Assembly (NCBI RefSeq): GCF_005877885.1
Contig: NZ_VCHY01000005.1
Span: 124,001 to 188,000, forward strand
Direction of reading: 5' to 3'
Length of the DNA: 64,000 nt
Source of the DNA: Labilibacter sediminis
GTDB taxonomy: Bacteria; Bacteroidota; Bacteroidia; Bacteroidales; Marinilabiliaceae
Positions 54,355-63,626 of this stretch are shown in pieces. The position numbers were made by a program, and so were the translations under genes. The notes below the pieces were generated by a model. It was not told where the DNA came from. It did no database searches and was given only the letters and a program-made list of their open reading frames with translations. Numbering within the stretch: the stretch's first letter is position 1; each line of letters starts with the position of its first letter.

Positions 54355-55896
54355 ATGAAGGACAATAGAATTCCGTTTAAGAGGTTTCATGAACGAAACG
54401 AAAAACTTCAGAATCAATATGACGAAACATATTTCGCCAGGCAACATGCAAAAGGTAAATTAACAGCACGCGAAAGAATCGAGTTCTTAATGGATAGCGA
54501 CAGCTTCCGCGAGATCGATGCCTATGTTAAACCTGCAGGTAATGAGGACGAAAAAAAATATGGCGATGGCGTTATTGTTGGTTACGGAACCATAAACGGA
54601 CGTCAGGTATTTGTATACGCTCAGGACTTTAATTTCATGGGAGGTTCATTGGGAACGGTGCATGCTCGTAAAATACAGAAAGTACAAGAAATGTCTCTTA
54701 AAATGGGACATCCAATTATAGGTCTTATCGATTCCGGTGGAGCGCGAATACAGGAAGGGGTGGCCAGCCTTGCTGGTTATGCAGGAATTTTTATGCAAAA
54801 CGTAAAAAGTTCAGGTGTTATACCACAAATCTCTGTCATCTTGGGCCCTGCTGCAGGTGGAGCTGTATACTCGCCTGCCCTTACCGACTTTAGGTTTATG
54901 ACCAAAGATACCTCATACATGTTTGTTACAGGACCTGAGGTTGTAAAGGAAGTATTAAATGAGGACACTACTTTTGAAGAATTAGGAGGAGCCGAAGTAC
55001 ACGCAACTCAAAGTGGTGTAGCCGATATGATTTTTAGTGACGAAGAACATACGCTGATGGGTGTTAAAAAACTACTGAGTTATCTTCCGTCCAATAATAT
55101 TGAACACCCTCCGGTAAAGCTTAACGAAGATATTGCTCCGGGTAAAAACGAAAAACTATCACTGTTATTACCTGACGACCCTAACAAGCCATATGATGTG
55201 GTGGATGTCATCAATCTGATTGTTGATAAAAACTCTTTCTTTGAGATTGCAGAAAATCATGCTCAGAATATGGTGATTGGCTTTGCCCGATTAAACAATC
55301 AGGTAATCGGGATAGTAGCCAACCAACCTAAAGTAATGGCAGGCTGTCTAGACATTAACGCTTCTAAGAAAGGTGCGCGCTTTGTGCGTTTCTGCGATTC
55401 TTTTAACATTCCGATTTTAGTTTTAGAGGATGTGCCAGGATTTATGCCGGGTATTAGCCAGGAGCAAAATGCTATTATTATGCATGGTGCAAAATTATTA
55501 TATGCATTTGCCGAAGCTACAGTACCAAAAATTACGGTAATCTTGCGTAAAGCTTATGGAGGAGCGTACATTGTAATGAATAGTAAAAACATGGGTGGCG
55601 ACTTTAACTTTGCATGGCCTACGGCCGAAGTGGCTGTAATGGGCCCTGAAGGAGCTGTGAAAATCCTGAATCGCAAAGAACTGTTGAGTGCCGAAGATCC
55701 GGAGGAACTAAAACGTAAGCTCATTGCTGATTACAAAGAAAATGTAGCTAATCCTTATGTAGCGGATGAAAAAGGATATATCGATGAAGTAATCGATCCT
55801 TCAGAAACGCGAGAAGTCATCATCAATGCATTTGCATTATTAGAAAATAAAGTTGAGCAAAATCCGGCGCGCAAGCACGGAAATATGCCATTGTAA
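54355..55896 (+). CDS. Acyl-CoA carboxylase carboxyltransferase subunit (propionyl-CoA type)
   Basis: A 513-residue crotonase-fold carboxyltransferase that moves CO2 from biotin to an acyl-CoA, most likely propionyl-CoA, or works in reverse on methylmalonyl-CoA. N-terminal KLTARERIEFLMD, acyl-CoA-binding DSGGARIQEGV and GPAAGGAVYSPALTDF, and C-terminal VPGFMPGISQEQNAIIMHGAKLLYAF with RKAYGGAYIVMNS. Length matches PccB/MmdA. First of three genes with the biotin carboxylase and biotin carrier protein. Confidence 0.93.
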   Translation: MKDNRIPFKRFHERNEKLQNQYDETYFARQHAKGKLTARERIEFLMDSDSFREIDAYVKPAGNEDEKKYGDGVIVGYGTINGRQVFVYAQDFNFMGGSLGTVHARKIQKVQEMSLKMGHPIIGLIDSGGARIQEGVASLAGYAGIFMQNVKSSGVIPQISVILGPAAGGAVYSPALTDFRFMTKDTSYMFVTGPEVVKEVLNEDTTFEELGGAEVHATQSGVADMIFSDEEHTLMGVKKLLSYLPSNNIEHPPVKLNEDIAPGKNEKLSLLLPDDPNKPYDVVDVINLIVDKNSFFEIAENHAQNMVIGFARLNNQVIGIVANQPKVMAGCLDINASKKGARFVRFCDSFNIPILVLEDVPGFMPGISQEQNAIIMHGAKLLYAFAEATVPKITVILRKAYGGAYIVMNSKNMGGDFNFAWPTAEVAVMGPEGAVKILNRKELLSAEDPEELKRKLIADYKENVANPYVADEKGYIDEVIDPSETREVIINAFALLENKVEQNPARKHGNMPL

Positions 55897-55902
55897 CAAA
55901 TT

Positions 55903-55980
55903 AGTATAAAGTATAAAGACGTAAGTATAAAGATTACTCTGTGTCTTGGAACCTAAAGATGTTATCTTTTGTCTTTATAA
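55903..55980. repeat. Short repeats in the carboxylase operon spacer
   Basis: GTATAAAG occurs three times (in 55903-55933), and TATAAAGAC at its centre is matched by GTCTTTATA near 55971-55980, so the spacer can fold. Possibly a processing or stability element between the first two carboxylase genes; weak. Confidence 0.4.
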
Positions 55981-56006
55981 CTTTCATCTTAAGACTATTT
56001 ACAAAC

Positions 56007-57497
56007 ATGAAAATCAATTCAATATTAATCGCAAATCGTGGAGAAATAGCTATTCGAATTGCCCGAACGGCTAAAGAAATGGGAATCAAAACCTATATGT
56101 TTCTTTCTCATCACGAACCAAACGCCTTACATCTCGACCATGCAGATGAGGTGATTGATGTATCGGACAATACTTACATCAATGTTTACACCAATATTGA
56201 TAAACTCATTGAAACTGCACTTGAGCACAAAATAGATGCCATTCACCCTGGATATGGTTTCCTGTCAGAAAATCCATATTTACCACGTGAATGTGAGCGC
56301 AACAACATTACTTTTATCGGTCCATCCTCAAAAGCCATCAACAGCATGGGTAATAAAGGAATGGCTCGCGATATGGCCTTAAAAAATAACATTCCTGTTT
56401 TAGTAGGAAGTGAAGGTGTAATTACTACACTTGAAGAAGCCGAAGAAACAGCAAAAAAAATAGGCTACCCTATCATATTAAAAGCTGTAGCCGGAGGTGG
56501 TGGTAAAGGCATGCGTGTGGTACGTAAAAAAAGTGAGCTTCCGCTGATGTTTAAATTGGCCACCAACGAAGCTAAAGCACTTTTTGATAACGATTCTATG
56601 CTTATTGAAAAATACGTAGAGAATCCTCGTCACGTTGAGTTTCAGGTCATGGCCGATAAGCATGGTAATATCATTCATTTATACGAGCGTGAGTGTAGCA
56701 TTCAGCGTAAGCACCAAAAACTCCTTGAGGAAGCGCCATCAGCTGCATTGACAGAGGAACTACGCCAAAAGATTGGAGCCGATGCGATTAAAATTTGTAA
56801 GGCAACCAACTACTACAGCGCCGGTACTGTTGAATTTTTATTGGATGACGAGCTAAACCATTATTTTATGGAGATGAACACCCGTGTTCAGGTAGAGCAT
56901 CCTATTACCGAAGAGATTACCGGAACAGATATCATTAAGCAGCAAATATTGATTGCTCAGGGCGAAAAACTTAGCCTAAAGCAGGAAGATATTAAAATAA
57001 ACGGCTGGGCCATTGAACTGAGAGTAAATTCAGAAGATGTGCAATCAGGCTTTGCTCCTTCAACAGGTTTGATTGAGCAAATGGATATCCCAAACAAAAA
57101 ATTCTTACGATGTGACTCAGGCTATGAAACAGGTAAAGTGGTTATATCAAGCTTCGACTCATTGGTTGCTAAGCTTATTATTACCGGCAAAACCCGTAAT
57201 GAGGCCATTAAAAACTGTCGTAATGTATTAAATAACACCACCATAAAAGGAGTAAAAACCACTCTTCCTTTCTTTAAGCAGGTAATGCAAACTCCTTCTT
57301 TTGTAAAAGGTAAGTACACTACTTCTTTTATCGAAACAGATTTAGAGCAAAGTTACTTTCAGGAGAACAATGAGCTGGTGGCTGCTGCTGCTTTGGCCAT
57401 GGAAGCCTACTTAAAGGAGCAAAAGAAAATCGACTCTGACGAGCTGGGCAACAAGCAGGTTTCTGCCTGGGCCATGAGTAAAAAAATAAAAGGTTAA
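56007..57497 (+). CDS. accC: Biotin carboxylase subunit
   Basis: ATP-grasp enzyme that carboxylates biotin with bicarbonate. I start at 56007 (MKINSILIANRGEIAIRIART), the family start; an upstream ATG at 55941 adds 22 hydrophobic residues coded by the repeat-like spacer. 496 residues: N-terminal pre-ATP-grasp, AIHPGYGFLSEN, glycine-rich KAVAGGGGKGMRVV, ERECSIQRKHQKLLEEAPS, EMNTRVQVEHPITE. All catalytic motifs intact. Serves the carboxyltransferase upstream and the biotin carrier downstream; accC is used for family, the complex is probably propionyl-CoA carboxylase. Confidence 0.93.
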   Translation: MKINSILIANRGEIAIRIARTAKEMGIKTYMFLSHHEPNALHLDHADEVIDVSDNTYINVYTNIDKLIETALEHKIDAIHPGYGFLSENPYLPRECERNNITFIGPSSKAINSMGNKGMARDMALKNNIPVLVGSEGVITTLEEAEETAKKIGYPIILKAVAGGGGKGMRVVRKKSELPLMFKLATNEAKALFDNDSMLIEKYVENPRHVEFQVMADKHGNIIHLYERECSIQRKHQKLLEEAPSAALTEELRQKIGADAIKICKATNYYSAGTVEFLLDDELNHYFMEMNTRVQVEHPITEEITGTDIIKQQILIAQGEKLSLKQEDIKINGWAIELRVNSEDVQSGFAPSTGLIEQMDIPNKKFLRCDSGYETGKVVISSFDSLVAKLIITGKTRNEAIKNCRNVLNNTTIKGVKTTLPFFKQVMQTPSFVKGKYTTSFIETDLEQSYFQENNELVAAAALAMEAYLKEQKKIDSDELGNKQVSAWAMSKKIKG

Positions 57498-57628
57498 ATA
57501 GGTAGTTTGTAAAGTTCTTATAGTTCATAAAGTAATAAGTTCAATTTCAGAATACAAAACAATCTTGAAGCAAGAAACATCAGATCTTAAGTCTTGATAC
57601 TTGTGTCTTGATACTAATTTTATTAAAG
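57498..57628. repeat. Spacer with direct repeat GTCTTGATACT
   Basis: GTCTTGATACT occurs at about 57591 and 57605, just before the biotin carrier gene. The 131-bp spacer has no ORF. Meaning unknown. Confidence 0.4.
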
Positions 57629-58150
57629 ATGAAACTGATACATCATACCAAAAACTATACTTTAAATGGCGACAAAAAAGTTACCATTCAGGTAAGGGAT
57701 AATGAAATACATAAGATTAATAATAAGAAGGCATCAATTGAGATTGATGAACTTGAAAACGATGAGTATTTAATTAAGTGTGACGAAAAATCACATGTTG
57801 GAGAAGTCGTGAGCCTAAAGCAAAACGAATGCTCCGTTATGATTAACGGAAATACTTATCACTTTTCCATTGAAACAGAATTGGCCAGCAGACGAAAAGC
57901 TAAACTATCTAAAGATGGCAAAGCAAAAGTAACCAAAGTAAATGCACCTTTACCAGGCGAGATTGTAGCTGTTTTAATGAGCGAAGGTCAGGAAGTGCAC
58001 AAAGGCGAACCTGTGATGATTCTGGAAGCGATGAAAATGCAGAATGAAATACTGAGCCCTGTAAATGGTACAATAAAAGCCTTACATGTAAAAGCCGATG
58101 ACACTGTGATGAAAGACCAGATTATGTTTGAAATAGATCCTGGGAAATAA
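57629..58150 (+). CDS. Biotin carboxyl carrier subunit of acyl-CoA carboxylase
   Basis: About 173 residues from the ATG at 57629 (MKLIHHTKNY); the frame is open upstream, but that part is not protein-like. The C-terminal biotinyl-lipoyl domain has VNAPLPGEIVAV, then MILEAMKMQNEI with biotin Lys K136, and VKADDTVMKDQIMFEI. The N-terminal ~90 residues form the beta-rich domain usual for the propionyl-CoA-type carrier. Third gene of the carboxylase set; terminator at 58175. Confidence 0.93.
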   Translation: MKLIHHTKNYTLNGDKKVTIQVRDNEIHKINNKKASIEIDELENDEYLIKCDEKSHVGEVVSLKQNECSVMINGNTYHFSIETELASRRKAKLSKDGKAKVTKVNAPLPGEIVAVLMSEGQEVHKGEPVMILEAMKMQNEILSPVNGTIKALHVKADDTVMKDQIMFEIDPGK

Positions 58151-58174
58151 AACTAACCACGCAATAAAATTAGG

Positions 58175-58207
58175 AGGCGGCAGATATTATTCTACCGCCT
58201 TTTTTTT
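58175..58207 (+). terminator. Terminator of the carboxylase operon
   Basis: Stem AGGCGGCAGA with TCTACCGCCT (one mismatch), loop about 6 nt, then seven T. Confidence 0.83.
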
Positions 58208-58324
58208 AGAAAAAAGACATTATCCGTAAACATTATCCTATTTTAAAGGTTTGTTTAATCAGATACCTGAGTTCGATTAAAATTTTAGAATTCAGAACTC
58301 AGTTAGATACTAAAAAATGCATAT

Positions 58325-58744
58325 ATGAGAGATGTAATGCTAATTGTTCACCTGCTATCCATAGCCATGTTCGTTGGTGCCGGATTTTCTGCTTTTGTCT
58401 TAAACAAGGCGGCCAAAAAATTAGATAGCGCCACTATAGATGGATATAATAAAATCAGTCTTACTTTGAACTACCTGAGTAAAACAGGCTTAACGCTTTT
58501 AATACTTAGCGGGGGTTATTTAATGACTCCGTATTGGGCCATTTTGGGTCAGATGCCATTATTGTTAACTAAACTTATTTTGGTTGTAGTGGTTATAATA
58601 CTGTTGGTATTACTTGCCATCTATGCTAAAAAGGCAAAGCAAACCAATGATAAAAAATACTTTGCCAAAGTAAACAACCTTCAGTTTTTGAATTTACTGG
58701 CGGGAATAGTAATAATTGTTTTGGCTGTTTTAGTATTTCATTAA
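58325..58744 (+). CDS. Small four-helix membrane protein (CopD/DUF2269-like)
   Basis: A 139-residue membrane protein with helices at about 4-25, 48-70, 78-97 and 118-138. MRDVMLIVHLLSIAMFVGAGFSAFVLNKA at the start is of the type seen in CopD-like or DUF2269 membrane proteins, with one conserved His in a helix (LIVHLL). Function unknown. Convergent with the CapA-type gene. Confidence 0.65.
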   Translation: MRDVMLIVHLLSIAMFVGAGFSAFVLNKAAKKLDSATIDGYNKISLTLNYLSKTGLTLLILSGGYLMTPYWAILGQMPLLLTKLILVVVVIILLVLLAIYAKKAKQTNDKKYFAKVNNLQFLNLLAGIVIIVLAVLVFH

Positions 58745-58796
58745 ACCGCACAAAAGCTTGAGCTTATATTTGATTTAATAATTGAGATTGAAAACT

Positions 58797-58869
58797 ATGA
58801 TGTGATTAGGCTGTTTTGGCATAAAAATGATTGCTTGTTCTTAACCTAAAACTCTACTAATCACATCAT
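58797..58869. other. Long-loop inverted repeat between convergent genes
   Basis: ATGATGTGATTAG (58797-58809) is repeated inverted as CTAATCACATCAT (58857-58869) with a 47-nt loop. The right arm overlaps the stop codon of the CapA-type gene. It may be a bidirectional terminator without T tract or an RNA-stability element. Confidence 0.45.
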
Positions 58870-59969
58870 CTTTTTACCCAACCAGGCAAATTCTTATCAA
58901 AAAAGTATTCCCCAATATTAATATTGCTTTTATAAATCTCGCGGGCCTCCTTCCCATATTCCACCAGTCTTTTATTGGCCTTAAAATCCATAAATAGGGC
59001 ATTATCCTCAAAAGGAGAAACAGGCAATATCATAAACTCTTTTTTACCATTTATAACCGGAGTGTGCACCCATGTTAAATAATACCCTGCATCACTCACA
59101 AAACTATGCTCTTTGGTCTTCGATATCTCAACACGAACAATCGTACCACCATCGCGAGGTGCTGTACGCTGATTGGAAATAAAATTACCCAGTGAATAAA
59201 CCACAAAGTGATCCTCATCATTTTCTATGGGCTGCAACACGTGCGGATGCGAACCAATCACAATCTCAACTCCGTGCTCTTTAAATAACTGGTTAAACTT
59301 CTTTTGTTTGGCATTGGGAGAGGTTTGATACTCAAGACCCCAATGAACAAACGCTATCATCACATCGGGCTTTAACTCTTTTGCTTTCGCGATATCATTA
59401 ACAATGGTTTCTTCATCTAAAAAATTAACCACATTAGGTTTAGAAACCGGAATTCCATTGGTTCCATAGGTATAATTTAGCAAGGCTGCCGTAATCCCGT
59501 TCTTTTCAAAAAGTACTACGTTATTCTTTTCCTTATCCAAACTATTTTTATAAGTGCCATTATGAGGAATTCCCAAACTATCCAGTACATCAATGGTTCT
59601 TTCCAATCCTTGCTTCCTCCTGTCTAAACAATGGTTGTTAGCCGTAACCATCGCATCTACACCTGCTTTTTGCATGGCAACGGCCAAAGCATCCGGAGAA
59701 CTAAACTGAGGATACCCTTTAAATGGCGGTCCGGCTAAAGTAACCTCAAGATTGGCCACAGTAAAATCTGCATCTTCAAAAATATTACTTACATATTTAA
59801 AACATCCGTCGTAACTATATCCTTTCTCCTGCGATATAAAAGCACTGTTTATCTGAGTATCATGACCCATTACATCACCCACAAAAACAAACGATACTGA
59901 AGTGGTGTCCTGAGCAAGCGACACTACAGGTACGAATAAAAAAAGAAATGCCAGCTGTAATATTTTCAT
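58866..59969 (-). CDS. CapA-family metallophosphatase-like protein
   Basis: A 367-residue secreted protein (signal 1-19, VSLAQD) of the PGA_cap/CapA family, which is calcineurin-like. Motifs FVGDVMGHD, VANLEVTLAG, VTANNHCLDRR, AFVHWGLEYQ, IGSHPHVLQP and YSLGNFISNQ supply the metal ligands and are intact. Family members take part in poly-gamma-glutamate or polysaccharide processes; no capBC partner is adjacent, so the role is open. Confidence 0.88.
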   Translation of the reverse strand: MKILQLAFLFLFVPVVSLAQDTTSVSFVFVGDVMGHDTQINSAFISQEKGYSYDGCFKYVSNIFEDADFTVANLEVTLAGPPFKGYPQFSSPDALAVAMQKAGVDAMVTANNHCLDRRKQGLERTIDVLDSLGIPHNGTYKNSLDKEKNNVVLFEKNGITAALLNYTYGTNGIPVSKPNVVNFLDEETIVNDIAKAKELKPDVMIAFVHWGLEYQTSPNAKQKKFNQLFKEHGVEIVIGSHPHVLQPIENDEDHFVVYSLGNFISNQRTAPRDGGTIVRVEISKTKEHSFVSDAGYYLTWVHTPVINGKKEFMILPVSPFEDNALFMDFKANKRLVEYGKEAREIYKSNINIGEYFFDKNLPGWVKR

Positions 59970-60163
59970 CTTTTCATTAAATTTTAATAACCTTCAAATA
60001 TAAGCAATAAAACATTTAATGTAAGTGCACTGTCACTCCATTCATGAATCCGAACAATATGTATCAGTGCATTATCTTCTCAAAATATTAGGGTAATATA
60101 TATCAGTATAATAAATGATAAATAAACATTAAATTGCACACCGTGAATTAAATTCAAGAACAA

Positions 60164-61984
60164 ATGACTTTTGAAAGAACCTTTGACATATTAAAGCACC
60201 TAAAAAAAAGCAACCCTTCCAATAATATACTGAGTGCCAAAAGAAATGGCGAATGGATTAATTTTAGCGTATATGAATATCATGAAAATGCGAAAAATTT
60301 TGCCATTGGTTTGCTAAGTATGGGTTTCCGGAAAGGTGATAAAATAGCAACTATTTCAAACAATCGACCGGAATGGAACTTTGTGGATATGGGTATGGCT
60401 ATGATCGGGGTTATTCATGTACCGGTGTATCCTACAATTAGTGATGACGAATTTTTACACATATTTCAGCATTCTGAGGCTAAAATGGTGATTGTTTCGG
60501 ATAGTTCTCTCCATGACAAAGTAAAGCCCTTAATTGACAATATTCCGACAGTAGAGCACTTGTTTACTTTTAATAAAGTGGATGGTGCTAAAAACTGGAA
60601 TATCATTTGCCAGTATGGGATGGATCATAAGGTAAGCTACGACAGAGAATACAAAAAAATAAAGAAAAGTATTACCCAGAACGATCTGGCTTCGATCATT
60701 TATACGTCAGGAACAACAGGCTTGCCTAAAGGCGTGATGCTTTCGCACGGTAATTTTTTAAGCAATGTAGAAGGGGTTTGGGATTTGTTTGAACTTAACT
60801 CCAACACCAGGGCCTTAAGCTTTTTACCCCTTTGCCACGTTTTTGAAAGAATGGTTAATTACCTGTTTCAGGCCAAAGGTGTTAATATTTACTATGCCGA
60901 AAGCCTGGGTACTCTTGCCACAGATATGGCAGCGATAAAGGCCAATGTTTTTGTAACAGTACCAAGAGTTATTGAGCGTATTTACGACCGGATAGTATCC
61001 AAGGGAGAAGATTTAAATGGCATTAAGAAGGCTATATTTTTTTGGGCTATGCGCCTTGGCGAACGCTATAACAAAGACAATAACAACTGTTTATTTTACA
61101 AATGGAAGCTAAGCTTAGCACGTAAACTTGTTTTTAGTAAATGGCAGCAAACCTTTGGGGGCCATTTATCTTTTGTTATTTCAGGAGGAGCTGCATTACA
61201 ACCAAGGCTAAGCAGACTATTTTTTGCTGCTGACATTCCGCTGATGGAAGGATACGGACTTACCGAAACCTCTCCGGTAATTGCCGTTAACCACTTAAAA
61301 ACTCCCGGTAATGTTTTAATTGGCACCGTAGGACCTGTCATAAAAAATGTAGAGGTGAAAATTGATGAGGATGGCGAGATATTATCCAAAGGTCCAAACA
61401 CTATGAAAGGTTATTTTAAAGAACCTGACTTAACCTCCGAGGTTATTGATGAAGATGGGTGGTTTCATACAGGAGATATTGGCCAACTAATTGAGGGAAA
61501 GTTTTTAAAGATAACGGACCGTAAAAAGGAAATGTTTAAAACTTCGAGCGGTAAATACATAGCTCCACAAGTTATTGAAAACCTGCTCAAAGAATCAATT
61601 TTTATTGAACAAGCCATGGTGGTTGGCGAAAGCGAGAAATTTGCCAGTGCACTTATCTCTCCAAACTTTGATCATTTACATTCGTGGGCTCACGATCATA
61701 AAATTCACTTTAGAGACAACAAGGAGCTGGTTAAAAACAAACAAGTATTACAGGCCTTTCAAAACGAAGTTCGTAAAACAAACAAGCAAATTGGACAACA
61801 CGAACAAATTAAACGTTTTAGAATTGTTTGTGAACCATGGACCTCTGCTTCCGGAGAATTATCGGCTACACTTAAATTAAAGCGCCGTGTATTGTACGCT
61901 AAATATGCCGACTTGCTTCGAAGCATATATGCTTACGAACCCAACCAGGAAAACAAAGGTTCCATCAGTTTCGATAATAATTAA
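60164..61984 (+). CDS. Long-chain acyl-CoA synthetase (AMP-forming)
   Basis: A 606-residue ANL-superfamily enzyme that activates fatty acids to acyl-CoA through an acyl-adenylate. ATP-binding loop YTSGTTGLPKGVM (about 180-192), GGAALQPRLSRLFF, MEGYGLTETSPV, WFHTGDIG and LKITDRKKEMFKTSSGKY are all present. Length and motifs fit FadD/FadD15-type ligases of Bacteroidota. Single gene ending at a bidirectional terminator. Confidence 0.93.
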   Translation: MTFERTFDILKHLKKSNPSNNILSAKRNGEWINFSVYEYHENAKNFAIGLLSMGFRKGDKIATISNNRPEWNFVDMGMAMIGVIHVPVYPTISDDEFLHIFQHSEAKMVIVSDSSLHDKVKPLIDNIPTVEHLFTFNKVDGAKNWNIICQYGMDHKVSYDREYKKIKKSITQNDLASIIYTSGTTGLPKGVMLSHGNFLSNVEGVWDLFELNSNTRALSFLPLCHVFERMVNYLFQAKGVNIYYAESLGTLATDMAAIKANVFVTVPRVIERIYDRIVSKGEDLNGIKKAIFFWAMRLGERYNKDNNNCLFYKWKLSLARKLVFSKWQQTFGGHLSFVISGGAALQPRLSRLFFAADIPLMEGYGLTETSPVIAVNHLKTPGNVLIGTVGPVIKNVEVKIDEDGEILSKGPNTMKGYFKEPDLTSEVIDEDGWFHTGDIGQLIEGKFLKITDRKKEMFKTSSGKYIAPQVIENLLKESIFIEQAMVVGESEKFASALISPNFDHLHSWAHDHKIHFRDNKELVKNKQVLQAFQNEVRKTNKQIGQHEQIKRFRIVCEPWTSASGELSATLKLKRRVLYAKYADLLRSIYAYEPNQENKGSISFDNN

Positions 61985-62002
61985 TAGAATATCTCATCCA
62001 CA

Positions 62003-62037
62003 AAAAATGCCGCACTAAACACTTAATGCGGCATTTT
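62003..62037. terminator. Bidirectional terminator between acyl-CoA synthetase and qmcA
   Basis: Stem AAAAATGCCGCA with TGCGGCATTTTT, loop about 10 nt, with T runs on both strands; serves both convergent genes. Confidence 0.85.
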
Positions 62038-62056
62038 TATTTTATAACGAAATGAT

Positions 62057-62977
62057 CTATTTCTTAGCCTTATCAAACACTGATGTTGCCGTAGCAATTA
62101 CACTTGATATATCTGCCATATTCGATGGTATTATCATGGTATTATTTTCCTGAGCTAATTTACCAAACTCACCTAAATACTGTTCGGCTACCCTAAGATT
62201 AACTGCATCAATACCTCCTTTTTCATTGATTGAAGATGCAATTTCACGAATACCTTTTGCGGTGGCCGTGGCTACAAATTCAATTTCGGCAGCCTTACCT
62301 TCAGCCTCGTTTATTCGCTTTTGCTTTTCTCCTTCTGATCGGGCTATCAACTCCTGCTTATCACCTTCTGCCACATTTATTTTTGCCTGCTTCTGCCCTT
62401 CTGATTCGGCAATCATAGCTCGTTTTTCACGCTCGGCACGCATTTGCTTTTCCATGGCATCTTTAATGCTCTGCGGAGGGGTTATATTTTTCACCTCGTA
62501 ACGAGCTACTTTAACTCCCCAAGGATCACTAGCCTTATCCACAGCATCAACAATACTGGTATTAATGGTATCACGCTCTTCAAATGTTTTATCTAAATCC
62601 AAACGTCCGATTATACTACGCATGGTGGTTTGGGCAATCTGAATAGAAGCAAACTCATAGTTATCAATTCCATATGATGCTTTTTTAGGATCAATCACCT
62701 GTAAATATAAAACACCATCTACTTCAACAGCAATATTGTCTTTTGTAATACACGACTGAGAAGCCACATCGATAGCTGATTCCTTTAATGAATGTTTATA
62801 AGCTACTTTATCTAAAAATGGCATTAAAAAATGAATACCTGCAGTTAAGGTGCCATTATATTTTCCAAGTCGTTCAATAATATAAGCAGAACGCTGCGGT
62901 ACAATTTTAATACATGATAATAAAATAATAATGACTACTGCACTAATGGCAATGGTTACAATTAATTGTGGTTCCAT
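62057..62977 (-). CDS. qmcA: SPFH/Band-7 protein, QmcA-like (paraslipin)
   Basis: A 306-residue stomatin-type membrane scaffold. N-terminal helix (about 5-26), SPFH domain with VPQRSAYIIERLGKYNGTLTAGIHFLMPF, YGIDNYEFASIQIAQTTMRSIIG and WGVKVARYEVKNITPP, then a Lys/Glu-rich coiled coil (EKQMRAEREKRAMIAESEGQKQA) and a hydrophobic tail. Organises membrane microdomains and protein quality control. Cotranscribed with nfeD upstream (35 bp), the usual pairing. Confidence 0.9.
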   Translation of the reverse strand: MEPQLIVTIAISAVVIIILLSCIKIVPQRSAYIIERLGKYNGTLTAGIHFLMPFLDKVAYKHSLKESAIDVASQSCITKDNIAVEVDGVLYLQVIDPKKASYGIDNYEFASIQIAQTTMRSIIGRLDLDKTFEERDTINTSIVDAVDKASDPWGVKVARYEVKNITPPQSIKDAMEKQMRAEREKRAMIAESEGQKQAKINVAEGDKQELIARSEGEKQKRINEAEGKAAEIEFVATATAKGIREIASSINEKGGIDAVNLRVAEQYLGEFGKLAQENNTMIIPSNMADISSVIATATSVFDKAKK

Positions 62978-63012
62978 AATTTAAAATAATAATAGGTTAT
63001 TTTTATAAAGAT

Positions 63013-63450
63013 TTAAGCAGGTTCTACCTCTAAGCACAAACCTACTTTATTAACGATTTTTACTTTAGCTCCTGAACTGATCCCTACTTTAGAAGAGGCA
63101 TTCCAGTTTGTTCCTTTAAACTCTACTTTACCTTCCGAGTCTGGGCTTATATCGGCAATACATTGCCCAATACCGCCAACAAACTCTTCATCAGGATCTT
63201 CTGTGACCTTATTTCTGTTTAGCTTTTTAAGAATAACAGAACGCAAGAAAATCAAGGACAAAACAGAGGTTAAACTAAATATTAAGAACTGAACCCCTAA
63301 CGAAGGTTCAAAAAGGTAGGTACATATTGAAGTAATGATTGCTCCTACACCAAAGAATAAAATAAATACACCGGGAATAGCGAACTCGAGTAATAATAAA
63401 ATTACTCCTGCAATAAACCAAACAAGTGCATGATTAGATAGAAATTCCAT
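63013..63450 (-). CDS. NfeD-family membrane protein
   Basis: A 145-residue protein with three helices at the N-terminus (ALVWFIAGVILLLLEFAIPG, VFILFFGVGAIITSICTYL, VQFLIFSLTSVLSLIFL) and a C-terminal OB-fold domain (GGIGQCIADISPDSEGKVEFKGTNWNASS). It is the short NfeD form that partners SPFH proteins. First gene of the nfeD-qmcA operon. Confidence 0.88.
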   Translation of the reverse strand: MEFLSNHALVWFIAGVILLLLEFAIPGVFILFFGVGAIITSICTYLFEPSLGVQFLIFSLTSVLSLIFLRSVILKKLNRNKVTEDPDEEFVGGIGQCIADISPDSEGKVEFKGTNWNASSKVGISSGAKVKIVNKVGLCLEVEPA

Positions 63451-63575
63451 TTGTAATAGTTTTGAGTTAGACCTTAAAGCTAAACATAAAAATAAAATTC
63501 CAATATTTTTACATGATGTTTATTAACACTTTTTTCTTCTCTGAAACACATAAAATCAAAGATTAGTCTTCACCC

Positions 63576-63613
63576 AAAAAAGCCGTACTAAAATCTTAAT
63601 GCGGCTTTTTTTT
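63576..63613 (-). terminator. Terminator of the AlbA_2 gene
   Basis: Stem AAAAAAGCCGTA with TGCGGCTTTTTT (one wobble), with T runs on both sides; 14 bp after the stop at 63627. Confidence 0.8.
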
Positions 63614-63626
63614 AATCACTACCTCT

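Noticed and set aside
55941-56006. Hydrophobic N-terminal extension of the biotin carboxylase
   Set aside because: Encoded by a repeat-like spacer; the family starts with MKINSILIANRGEIA at 56007.
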